Assembly (NCBI GenBank): GCA_963663395.1
Contig: OY760226.1
Coordinates: 1,736,001 to 1,800,000 of the forward strand
From: Azophilus sp963663395
GTDB lineage: Bacteria; Pseudomonadota; Gammaproteobacteria; Pseudomonadales; Azotimanducaceae
Direction of reading: 5' to 3'
DNA: 64,000 nt
In this document: positions 1-8,286 of the stretch, one piece after another
How the letters are laid out: every line of letters begins with the position of its first letter
How positions within the stretch are numbered: the stretch's first letter is position 1
Notes under the pieces: generated by a model
Databases searched by the model: none
What the model saw: the letters and a program-made list of their open reading frames with translations, nothing else
Told to the model about the DNA's origin: nothing
Made by a program: the position numbers and the translations under genes

Positions 1-2
1 AC

Positions 3-2366
3 GGCGCGGCCATCGGCATCCGCGGCATCGCCTCCGCCACCTCCAGCATCGGCATCGAGTCTTCCGTGGGCATCATCATCGACGGCGTGTACATGCCCCA
101 GGCCCGGGCCATCAACGAGGGGCTGTTCGACACCAGCCAGGTGGCCGTGCTGAAAGGCCCGCAGGCGCTCTACTTCGGCAAGAACGCCACGGCCGGCGTG
201 ATCTCCGTGATGACCAACAACCCGGGCGAGGAGTTCGAAGCCAGCGCCCGCATCAACAACGAGTTCGAGTCGGAAGACCTCACCCTGGAGGCGGTGATCT
301 CCATCCCCGTGAGCGAACAGCTCGGCCTGCGCTTCGCCGCCCAGACCTCCGACATGAACAAGGGCTGGATACAGAACAACGCCGGCGCCGACAAGTACGC
401 CACCTTCGATGCGGCCACCGGGTCGATCAATGTGTGGGACAACCCGGCGGCCAACGGCGAATGGTGGCCCGGCGAGGAAACCACCTATTTCCGCATGACG
501 GCCGCCGGCGACCTGAGCGACCGGTTCAGCTACAACATAAAGGGCAGTTACGCCAAGTTCGCACAGCACGCCAGCAGCGGCGGCGGCGAACTGTTCAGTT
601 GCCCCACGCTCGACGGGCGCCAGCACATCAGCCTGCCCGTCGACCCGCAGCCACCGGGGCGGCAGACCACGCTGTTCGAGGCGCGCCCGGTGCCGGACTC
701 GGACTGCGAAGTCAACCTGGCCCGCGGCATCAACGACGTGCCGCCCGGAATCGGCACCGTCAACTCGCTGCTGAACCAGTTCGGCGACGGCGACCTCGGC
801 GAGAAGTTCACCTCCTGGAACATCACGGGCAACTTCGACTACGCCTTCGACAAGGTAGACCTCAGCACCAACATCAACTACAACGACGCCACCGAGCGCT
901 GGGTGAGCGACTTCGACGGCGGCGGCATCACCAACATCTTCGCCGGCGAGCGCAACACCTTCGAGCAGTTCGCCATCGAATCGCGCGCCGTCACCCGCTT
1001 CGACTCGCCGCTGAACGTGGTGGTTGGCGCCTACTACCAGCAGACCGACCGCTTCTTCGACCAGGACGTGATTTTTGCCTTCCTGCCGTTCCCGGGTTGC
1101 GTGGTCGGCACGGCGACGGTGTGTGGGCCGGAATGGTCGGGGCCGCTGGTGGACCCGGACGATCAGTTCACCGCCTATAACAAGATCTCCGAGACAGACG
1201 GCGAGACCTGGTCCGTTTACGCGGAATTCGTGTGGAACATTGCCGCGGACTGGGAACTCACCGCCGGAGCCCGCTACATCCACGAGACCAAGGACTCGTT
1301 CTTCATCCAGCCCTATGTCTTTCCCTTCGTGACGGGGCTGTTCATCCCCCACGACCCCAGCAACCTGCTGACCACGGCCGCGGCGGACCAGACATTCAAG
1401 AACCTGATACCGGAAGCGACGCTCACCTGGACGGTGAACGACAACGTCACCGCCTATGTGGCGTACAAGGAAGGGTTCAAGTCGGGAGGGTTTTCCAACA
1501 GCGCAATCTTGAGCAACCTGTCGCCGCCGCTGGTGAACGGGGCGCCTTGCATACAGCCCGCGCTGGGGGGCACGTGCCTGGGCGCCGGGCCCGGAGACGA
1601 CCTGGTGTTCAGCGACTTCGTCTTCGACCCGGAAGAGAACCGGGGCGGGGAGATCGGCATCAAGACATCGCTGCTGGAGAACTCCATGCTGGCGACGGTG
1701 GAGGTGTACTACTACAAGTTCAGCGACCTGCAGGTGGACTTCTTCAACGATGCGCAGTTCGCGTTCGTGACCTCGAACGCGGGCGGCTCGGAAACCTACG
1801 GCGCCGAACTGCAGGTGGACTGGGCGACGCCCGTGGAAGGGCTGGCGCTGAGCGGGTCGTTCGGGTGGCTGGAGTCGAAGTTCACGGAGTTCTTCCAGTT
1901 CTGTCACGGCGGGCAGACGCCGGCGCAGGGGTGCGGGCCGTTGCAGCCCGGGCAGACGGAAACGGATTTGCGGCAGAACCTGGCCGGGAATACGCGGCCG
2001 GGGGCGCCGCGGTGGTCTGGGCACCTGGTGGCGAATTATGAGCGGCCGCTCGGGAACGGGCTGCAGCTTGGGCTTACGGGGAACGTGCAATACAAGAGCC
2101 GGACGCATTTGAGTGCGGATATTCCGTCGATTACCTACAAGGCCTATGCGACGGTCGATGCGAGCATTCGGCTGGGGACGCAGGATGGGCGGTGGCAGCT
2201 GGCGTTTATCGGGAAGAATCTGACGGACGAGCTGGCGATTCGGGGTGCGGGGGATGTGCCTTCGACCGGGGGGAATACTGGGACGCCGGAAGGGTTCCTC
2301 GGGGATCTTTCCGGGGGGACTATTCGGCCTCGGCAGTATGAGGTGGAGTTGAGTTGGCGGTTTTGA
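3..2366 (+). CDS. TonB-dependent receptor, 5'-truncated by window edge
   Basis: Outer-membrane beta-barrel that would import a bulky substrate using TonB energy; the substrate cannot be read. The frame is open from the first bases, where plug-domain residues (GIRGIAS, then IIIDGVYMP and LKGPQALYFGKNATAGVISV) are already present, so signal peptide, TonB box and early plug lie outside the window. The barrel follows with repeated amphipathic strands, and the protein ends in an aromatic residue (ELSWRF), the usual barrel assembly signal. Late-barrel motifs (AYVAYKEGFKSGGF, FDPEENRGGEIGIK, FIGKNLTDE) match the family well. The GTG at 66 is internal and is not taken as the start. It marks the GC-rich left flank of the island. 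Confidence 0.93.
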   Translation, partial: GAAIGIRGIASATSSIGIESSVGIIIDGVYMPQARAINEGLFDTSQVAVLKGPQALYFGKNATAGVISVMTNNPGEEFEASARINNEFESEDLTLEAVISIPVSEQLGLRFAAQTSDMNKGWIQNNAGADKYATFDAATGSINVWDNPAANGEWWPGEETTYFRMTAAGDLSDRFSYNIKGSYAKFAQHASSGGGELFSCPTLDGRQHISLPVDPQPPGRQTTLFEARPVPDSDCEVNLARGINDVPPGIGTVNSLLNQFGDGDLGEKFTSWNITGNFDYAFDKVDLSTNINYNDATERWVSDFDGGGITNIFAGERNTFEQFAIESRAVTRFDSPLNVVVGAYYQQTDRFFDQDVIFAFLPFPGCVVGTATVCGPEWSGPLVDPDDQFTAYNKISETDGETWSVYAEFVWNIAADWELTAGARYIHETKDSFFIQPYVFPFVTGLFIPHDPSNLLTTAAADQTFKNLIPEATLTWTVNDNVTAYVAYKEGFKSGGFSNSAILSNLSPPLVNGAPCIQPALGGTCLGAGPGDDLVFSDFVFDPEENRGGEIGIKTSLLENSMLATVEVYYYKFSDLQVDFFNDAQFAFVTSNAGGSETYGAELQVDWATPVEGLALSGSFGWLESKFTEFFQFCHGGQTPAQGCGPLQPGQTETDLRQNLAGNTRPGAPRWSGHLVANYERPLGNGLQLGLTGNVQYKSRTHLSADIPSITYKAYATVDASIRLGTQDGRWQLAFIGKNLTDELAIRGAGDVPSTGGNTGTPEGFLGDLSGGTIRPRQYEVELSWRF

Positions 2367-2618
2367 GGTTGTGATTGAACGTGGTCATGGTAGGCCATCT
2401 TCACGATTCACACTGCTCCGCGGATTTCTACGTTGCGACGCTTGAACGTACTTATTCGAATGAGAGTTAGATTGGATAGATTTCGACTACGTTGGCCCAG
2501 CAGGAATTGCTGCACATACTTGAACCCATTGCCCGGCTAAGGAGCAAAGGAAGCTCAATGGAACAAAGGGACGCTCAGCTCTTCTTGTTAACGGAGGATC
2601 TGGCTCTTTTCGTAGTTG

Positions 2619-3099
2619 CTATATGGTTTGGCACACGTACGCTGAGAGCCGTTGTTTCAAGAGCCTATCCTTGGCCCATCTTCTGTGCTCGATGATGCCC
2701 TGGTCGCGCCCGAAGTACATGCCCGCCAGCATCAAACTGCCCAGACTCTCAAGGCATAGACGATGGTTGTGGTAGGCGACCCAGACTTCTATTTGACGTC
2801 TCAGGTCATTGGTCAGGAAGTTGTTTTTTGAGACGATCCGGTTTTTCAATGTCTGAGGCCAAAACTCCTTCTTTCCCCGAAGTGTTGAGATGGTTGGGCA
2901 TGTCGCGGATGTGGATCATGCCGCATTCACGTACCCAGCCGTCGAGATCGTCCGCGCTGGAAGGGGTGCCGTTTTCGCTCATCAGCCAGGGTCTTGTGGG
3001 AGACTTTGGCGCGATCGCAGCACGAATCCTAAGGGCCAGGATTAGCGTCTGGGTGAAATCGATCACCAGCATTTTGACACACTGCTTTCGGGTCAACAC
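2619..3099 (-). pseudogene. Decayed IS3/IS481-type integrase-core transposase fragment
   Basis: Two minus-strand reading frames that overlap around 2806-2849 together resemble the C-terminal half of a DDE integrase. The upstream piece (to 3099) contains PRPWLMSENGTPSSADDL, like the LLSDNG segment with the second catalytic Asp, but the Asp is replaced by Glu here. It continues through MIHIRDMPNHLNTSGK, where families usually read PYHPQTQGK. The downstream piece (2849 to 2619) holds VWVAYHNHRLCLESLGSL and MYFGRDQGI, like YYNHxRxHESLxNxxPADVYFGR. A frameshift separates them and the N-terminal half is absent, so the element is dead. It sits between the receptor gene and the defence genes and probably records an insertion at the island edge. 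Nothing else was recognised in 2367-2618 or 3100-3192. Confidence 0.75.
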
Positions 3100-3192
3100 A
3101 CAGAGCGAGTAGTCGTCCTATACGCTACGGGTAATCTACAACTAGGGACCTGCACCGGTCCAAAAGCTTTCAAAGGAAAAAGGGGTATCAGA

Positions 3193-4731
3193 GTGATTCG
3201 TATACATGCACTGAAAGAGACGATTGAGTCTGGAGAACAGAGCTATCCGATCTATCTCGCGCTAATGCAGGCGGACGAAATCTCGAAAATTGCAGATGTT
3301 CCAAGCTACCGAGAGACGACCACAAATGCTGACATTGCCCGCAACGTCTCAACGGTTCCGGTGAAGGAGTGGCAGCGACCGCCAATTCCCGAAAAAATCG
3401 AAGCAATTCGGCAACTGTTCGATAACCGGGGGGAGTTTATGCCGAATCCGATCTTGATTGGCGAAAATCCCCATACCATCGTCCCGCCCAAGGTTGAGCC
3501 CGTACTGATAGGAGGAGACTCGGCATCGGTGTGGGAACTAGTGATTGAGCTGGCAGAACTGGGGGCGGAAAAACCACTCTGGATACTCGATGGGCAACAT
3601 CGCATTGCCGGACTTTCCGCATCTGCACAGTCTTCCAACCCAGTACCGGTCGTATTTCTGCTCAATGAGGGATCGGTCCATTACGGCGCCGATACGTTAG
3701 CGCAGATCTTCGCACAAGTGACGACCTCTGCAACCCCTCTTGGAGCGCTCCACAGGGAATGGTTGTCGTACGCCTTCAGTCTGAACCACTACTCGCCTCG
3801 GGAGCTTCGCTCACTTGCGCAGAAGAAATCCATGGCCGCAGTACTCTCCCTGTGCATGAAGCCTAGTTTCGGGGAGCAACCGAACCCGTTCTTTGATCGC
3901 ATTCAGTACAACGATCGATTACCGCTTTCGAGGATTCAGCCGGGGGGGCACGTCTATTCCTGCATTGAACTTAAGGATATCGTGTTCCGTTCATATTACT
4001 CGGCACAAAAGAACCAGACAGAGCTGGACCCGGAAGACGTGGCAATGCAGATGTGCCTGGCTCGGATCGCTCTTGTGGATGAAATTAGAACGCCGGTGGA
4101 ACGCTCGGTGTTCTTCGGCGACGAGTCGCACCACCAGAAGATTATGGAAGACGCGTTCTGGTCTGGGGTCCTCAGATACCTAGCCGTACGCGGTGTCCCC
4201 CGGTCATGGCGAGATGTACTTAGAGCATTGAATTTCCACTCAACGAATTGGGATTTCTCATGGAAACTCAGTCTTCACGGCAGAGACCAAAGCACATCCA
4301 AAGCGCTGGCAGTCAAAGTGATGGTGGACATATTTTCCAAGCAAACGCTGCCAAGCGGCAACAACAGCGTTGCGGATCTCTTGCGTGGCAATGGTGCCCA
4401 GTTCGAACTGGAGGCGTTCAAGCTAACCTGTAAGGGTCGTCGCTCGGCACGTGACACTGCGGTGCTTGAGGTGCACAGAGGCGCTGTTACGTCCTTCCCC
4501 ATTGAACCGTGCGTCGGAATCAGGCTTCGGAAACGCAGCCTGAACATTCAGGACGTTGTGGTGACTGACAAGCAAGCGCCGCCAGGGACTCTGGTTGAGT
4601 ACAAGAAAGTGCTAAGGGGAGGCGGAATGATTCTGGATGGTTCACGGCACAAGAACCCACTAGAGTTGCTGTTTACGTTGAAACACTATGGAGGCGTGAC
4701 ATCCACGGCGGATGTTCAAATTGGCTGGTAG
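3193..4731 (+). CDS. DGQHR-domain protein (DndB-like family), 512 aa
   Basis: The diagnostic motif is WILDGQHRIAGL near residue 134, preceded by a region (residues 60-130) ending in LGAEKP. The same DGQHR signature occurs in DndB, the regulator/marking factor of DNA phosphorothioation, and one such gene lies 6 kb downstream (11055). This protein is longer than usual DndB (about 360 aa) and has an unassigned C-terminal half. The start is GTG with a purine-rich GGAAAAAGGGG stretch upstream. The HNH nuclease gene begins 25 bp after its stop, so the two look like one operon. The function is inferred: probably DNA recognition or regulation in a modification-dependent defence system. DGQHR proteins also occur in other mobile contexts, so this remains a family-level call. 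Confidence 0.8.
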   Translation: MIRIHALKETIESGEQSYPIYLALMQADEISKIADVPSYRETTTNADIARNVSTVPVKEWQRPPIPEKIEAIRQLFDNRGEFMPNPILIGENPHTIVPPKVEPVLIGGDSASVWELVIELAELGAEKPLWILDGQHRIAGLSASAQSSNPVPVVFLLNEGSVHYGADTLAQIFAQVTTSATPLGALHREWLSYAFSLNHYSPRELRSLAQKKSMAAVLSLCMKPSFGEQPNPFFDRIQYNDRLPLSRIQPGGHVYSCIELKDIVFRSYYSAQKNQTELDPEDVAMQMCLARIALVDEIRTPVERSVFFGDESHHQKIMEDAFWSGVLRYLAVRGVPRSWRDVLRALNFHSTNWDFSWKLSLHGRDQSTSKALAVKVMVDIFSKQTLPSGNNSVADLLRGNGAQFELEAFKLTCKGRRSARDTAVLEVHRGAVTSFPIEPCVGIRLRKRSLNIQDVVVTDKQAPPGTLVEYKKVLRGGGMILDGSRHKNPLELLFTLKHYGGVTSTADVQIGW

Positions 4732-4756
4732 CCGTCATCTACGATTTGTGAGTGCG

Positions 4757-5236
4757 ATGGATATAACGACGCTAAAGAATCGGATTCAACGGGGCGAAGA
4801 GTACCTCCTGGCACTGGAAGAGTTTCTATGTTGTGAGTGGAGTGAAATTTTGGCGGAGTACAGCGAGGGAGGGCTCGCATTACCTCAGGCTATGGTTCTG
4901 GTTCATCCAAATTTCTACAAAGAGCGTGCAGCGCAAGTCGGTCAATGCATCCGGGGGCCGCGTAGGTTTTCGGCCACCGCCGGTCGGCACGTCGCAACGT
5001 GCATGGCGGAAAAGATTTGGCTTTCAGCTTGTCGACTTGGGAATCCAGACGACGTCGACTCAGACCACCTGTTCCCATACTCTCTTGGCGGACCAACTCT
5101 AGCGGAGAATCAGCTAATCCTGTGCCCCGTGCACAATCGCTCTAAGGCGAACGACATCCATCTGTTTCCTTGGGAGCGGGGTGAACCCTGCTGGCTCGCC
5201 ACGCAAGTCGAGAGAATCCGGAATCTGCTGCTTTGA
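4757..5236 (+). CDS. HNH endonuclease, 159 aa
   Basis: The C-terminal half carries an HNH/McrA-like core: DSDHLFPYSLGG supplies the His and following Asn/Gly-type turn, NQLILCPVHNRSKAN supplies the Asn and metal His, and the spacing fits the family. Residues 1-75 show no recognised domain; no SRA or sulfur-binding fold was identified by eye. The ATG at 4757 is preferred because an earlier ATG at 4712 would overlap the DGQHR gene and adds residues unlike a domain. Its position directly after a DGQHR protein suggests a two-gene restriction unit. It converges on the minus-strand operon that ends at 5657. Nuclease activity and specificity are inferred only. Confidence 0.8.
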   Translation: MDITTLKNRIQRGEEYLLALEEFLCCEWSEILAEYSEGGLALPQAMVLVHPNFYKERAAQVGQCIRGPRRFSATAGRHVATCMAEKIWLSACRLGNPDDVDSDHLFPYSLGGPTLAENQLILCPVHNRSKANDIHLFPWERGEPCWLATQVERIRNLLL

Positions 5237-5656
5237 TTTAAGATTCTCAGTGAACGGCCTCGGGCAGTTGTGGGGGTTCACCATCTGCGCCACCTCAGCA
5301 TATCCAGACACACTGGAGTTGGTTACGCCGGTCACTGAGTTCCGACTTCGACCTCAGTCGGCAAATCTGTTTCGATTTTACGCGTCGATTATCTTGCCAT
5401 GACGATTTCCGCTCCTACCGTTTGTAAAACTGCTAGGGTACTCAGTTCGTGCGTCGCGACGCTTTGGCCTGCAAACCTTGATCCGTATTCGATTTGGACC
5501 TATTGCGTGAAATACGCGAGTCGAAGTGGTTTGCTTCGCGGCGGAAAGCTCAGTTGACTCTAATCACATGCATTAGTCACTATGAACGTTTGATGGTGCG
5601 AAAACATAAATCTCCCTCACTGAACGCTACCAAGAGGATTCGTAGCCAACTTCGGC
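5237..5656. other. Convergent intergenic gap without recognised gene
   Basis: About 420 bp, AT-richer than the flanks, between the HNH gene and the 3' end of the minus-strand operon. The short open frames here show no family resemblance and no convincing start signal. No clear hairpin plus T-run terminator was found. Confidence 0.5.
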
Positions 5657-6118
5657 TTATACTGCAGATTGGATTAGGTCCACGAAATCTCGCAAAAATT
5701 GCTCGGCGGAGGCCGGCCTAGCATCCCTTGATTCAGCTAGAAACTCATAGCCACCGCTAGCATAAGCATTCATGCGTTCCATACCCTCCTCGGTGAGTTG
5801 AGTCTTAGAAGCGGGGGTTACCAATCGTCGAAACAACGCCCTAACGGCTGCCTTCTCCCGCAGATCTATTCCACTTCTGCGAGCTTCCGCGATCACCAGC
5901 AGGCCAATGAGTAGGCGTTGCGCTGGACGGTAGTCCTGGATGAAGTCACTAACGATCTCGCGAGCGACAACATTCGAACTTGAGGTGCTGAAAGTTCGAC
6001 CGCTCGCGAGTCCGGCAATCAAGCAAAAATAGTAAAGATCGAATTTAGTCTTTGTTGGTTCTTTCCCATCGAGGTTAGCAAACCATCGCTCTGCATCCTC
6101 ACGCAATCGAAATGGCAT
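5657..6118 (-). CDS. Unrecognised 153-aa protein, last gene of helicase/ATPase operon
   Basis: No firm family is assigned. The start at 6118 gives MPFRLREDAERWF and overlaps the end of the DndD-like ATPase gene by 20 bp, which implies translational coupling. Visible features are a charged N-terminus, a hydrophobic helix FDLYYFCLIAGLASGR around residues 26-41, and a mostly helical remainder. There is no signal peptide. Position and size (a small helical protein right after an SMC-like ATPase) parallel DndE after DndD in the modification operon 10 kb away, and the LYYFCLIAGL stretch is loosely similar in character to the NILSRFAFLLSA helix of that DndE. This parallel is inference, not demonstrated homology. 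Confidence 0.7.
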   Translation of the reverse strand: MPFRLREDAERWFANLDGKEPTKTKFDLYYFCLIAGLASGRTFSTSSSNVVAREIVSDFIQDYRPAQRLLIGLLVIAEARRSGIDLREKAAVRALFRRLVTPASKTQLTEEGMERMNAYASGGYEFLAESRDARPASAEQFLRDFVDLIQSAV

Positions 6119-8105
6119 CGTCTTCTTCCTCGTCCTGTACATCGAATCGAAAGAAATAGTCGCGGTCATCGACCAAAATGGCATTCGCTGATTCGAGGAA
6201 ACGACCCTCTGGAAGGTCCTGAATCATTTTGCGGGTGCCCGGGGTCTTTCGAAATAGAGTTAGATAAATCATCTCATCCACGCTAGCTTCCAATGCATCC
6301 ACAAAGCCTGCGCGTTCGGTATTGATAGTGAATCCAACGAATTGAGTGCAAAGTTCGGGAAGGAGCCGACCAATCCGTCGACGTACTCCCTCGTCAAGCG
6401 GGCCAGCTGGACTATCTACGACGAGCGGAAAGTCGTTCTGCCCTCTACTGAGCACGCTCATAAGAAAGGTGTATCCGATCGCAAGGGTCTGGCCGACGCT
6501 GGCGCCCTCTTGATTCAAAAGACGTAAGGATTGATGAATGCGACCAATTCGAATCGGATCGTTTGTTAATATTGCGGAAAGACGATCGTTGCACTCCGTG
6601 ACCAATTCGCTTTTGATTTGGCTACGCGCACGCTTTGTTGCGGTATGAAGTAGATTTCGAATTAGCTCGGTCTGCTTTCGTAGGCGTATGGTTCCCTGAA
6701 TTTCAGCGATTTGGTCATTCTTTTCCTTGATTCTCGACGCGATTAGACTTAACGATACAGTTGTGTCGTCGCTTTCACTTTCGTCACCCGCTCCCTCGAA
6801 CAGTCTCTTACGTCCCATAAGCTCATCGCGTGTCTTACACATCGCTTGCAGGTCTTTCTGCCATTTTTCTAGCTCCAAATCACCTGCGTCGACAAGCTGC
6901 TTTGCCAGCGTACGAACCTCTTGCTCCGCTTGGGTTTGCTCACGGACTGCCCTTCTGAGGTCATCTTGAAGGCGAACTATACGTTGATGGCCGGACTCCT
7001 CATTAGATTCTTCTGCGTAAACGGCGTATTGCTCGATGTCTGTCTTTAGTGCGTTGATGACACCGGCGTCATCTGCATCCAGATAGTGCTCTGCCCTTCG
7101 GCGAATTTCTTGTGCCGCACTGTCGTCTATCGGCCTTCCACATATACATTCATCTTCATTGACCAATTCGTTGAAAAACTGGGATGAGGTATTCTCGGGC
7201 AATCTAAGAATGTCCAGATTATCCCTAAGCCTGACTAGCTGTTTGCTCAATACGGGGTGAATGGCATGGGGCCATCTTAAGGCTGACATTAGAGAAACTT
7301 TTCCTGCCTCAACCTTTTTTTCGGCATCAGATCGAGCCTGTAGCGCGTGGTGGTGATTCTCACGTGTCGCTTCAACGCTACTAATTCGATTATTGATTTT
7401 CTCTTCCAGTGCAATGATGTGAGATTCTGAACGAGATATTTCGTCAATTGCTTCCAAAAGTTCTTGTGTAATGTCGCGATGCCTTTCAGTTAGTCGATCT
7501 CGACTTTTTTGAAGTCGTAACAGTCCGGACGAAGTCTTCGCCCTCTTACCCTTTGCAGACCTTTCCCAATGTTCGAAGGAGAATGCAGACATGTCATCGA
7601 GCAAATATATTTGACACAAAGCGTCTACGACATCGTCAGCCTCGTCGCTTTCTCCATCCAAAAGACGGCTAGCGAACTCGCCATCAAAAACGAACAAGTT
7701 CAAAAATTGTGGTGTCAAAAAACGCTTTATTGAAGGAGGTACATGCCATCCAGACACGATTCCTCCGCTACCCGGATTCGTTGTCTTATAATAGACGGAC
7801 CCCGCGTCATAGTTGAGAATCAGTTCAATTGTCAATGGTCTTCCGTCGACCAAGAGGGTAGCCTTGAATCGGCCTTCCGACGAAAAATCTTCGGCTCGCC
7901 GATATCTTCTTACCTCGTGTGGTTTCCAATCAACTGCCGATCCACTTAACGTTGCATTCAACAGATCGAGGGTCGTCGTCTTCCCCGTGCCGTTTGGCAT
8001 TTGAATTAATGCTACGGCAGGAACCCGACCGTTTCGTCGTAGGTCTACCGAGGCATCGGGACAGCGAAGTCCTGCGCTGTCCCATCCAGCGATCTCAATC
8101 CGCAT
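6099..8105 (-). CDS. DndD-like/SMC-type ATPase, 668 aa
   Basis: An ATPase of the Rad50/DndD type. The N-terminus has a Walker A QMPNGTGKTTTLDLL at about residues 36-50. Two long coiled-coil stretches follow (about 180-280 and 350-480), separated by a CICGRPI Cys-x-Cys element near residue 317 that may act as a hook or metal site. The C-terminus has GQTLAIGYTFLMSV in the signature position and a Walker B PLVVDSPAGPLDEG, with a later FTINTERAGF. GGAGG lies 6 bp upstream of the ATG. The gene follows the 59-aa gene by 1 bp and overlaps the 153-aa gene. Such ATPases couple ATP turnover to DNA nicking or sulfur insertion (DndD) or to nuclease control (PtuA, Lamassu); which applies here is unknown. 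Confidence 0.85.
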   Translation of the reverse strand: MRIEIAGWDSAGLRCPDASVDLRRNGRVPAVALIQMPNGTGKTTTLDLLNATLSGSAVDWKPHEVRRYRRAEDFSSEGRFKATLLVDGRPLTIELILNYDAGSVYYKTTNPGSGGIVSGWHVPPSIKRFLTPQFLNLFVFDGEFASRLLDGESDEADDVVDALCQIYLLDDMSAFSFEHWERSAKGKRAKTSSGLLRLQKSRDRLTERHRDITQELLEAIDEISRSESHIIALEEKINNRISSVEATRENHHHALQARSDAEKKVEAGKVSLMSALRWPHAIHPVLSKQLVRLRDNLDILRLPENTSSQFFNELVNEDECICGRPIDDSAAQEIRRRAEHYLDADDAGVINALKTDIEQYAVYAEESNEESGHQRIVRLQDDLRRAVREQTQAEQEVRTLAKQLVDAGDLELEKWQKDLQAMCKTRDELMGRKRLFEGAGDESESDDTTVSLSLIASRIKEKNDQIAEIQGTIRLRKQTELIRNLLHTATKRARSQIKSELVTECNDRLSAILTNDPIRIGRIHQSLRLLNQEGASVGQTLAIGYTFLMSVLSRGQNDFPLVVDSPAGPLDEGVRRRIGRLLPELCTQFVGFTINTERAGFVDALEASVDEMIYLTLFRKTPGTRKMIQDLPEGRFLESANAILVDDRDYFFRFDVQDEEEDDAISIA

Positions 8106-8106
8106 C

Positions 8107-8286
8107 TTAGTCCTCCAACAATAGTTCGTTGCACGCTTCTAGCAGAAAGATGGCGTTTTCGTCGCGACTTAGCTCACCTTCGCTCATCTGAGTCAACCAG
8201 GCAGTAAGTCGTCGCGCAACGTTTTGTGGTTGTCCAGCATCTTTGACTGCGTCCTCAACCGCTTGCACGAGCGCATTGTCGATCAT
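8107..8286 (-). CDS. 59-aa hypothetical protein between helicase and ATPase genes
   Basis: Start ATG at 8286 overlaps the helicase stop by one base (TAATG), and the stop is one base before the ATPase start, so it is a genuine coupled gene rather than a chance frame. The product begins MIDNALVQAVEDAV, is acidic and probably all-helical, ending in LLEACNELLLED. No family is recognised. Its size and placement suggest a structural or adaptor subunit of the surrounding complex (inference). Confidence 0.75.
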   Translation of the reverse strand: MIDNALVQAVEDAVKDAGQPQNVARRLTAWLTQMSEGELSRDENAIFLLEACNELLLED

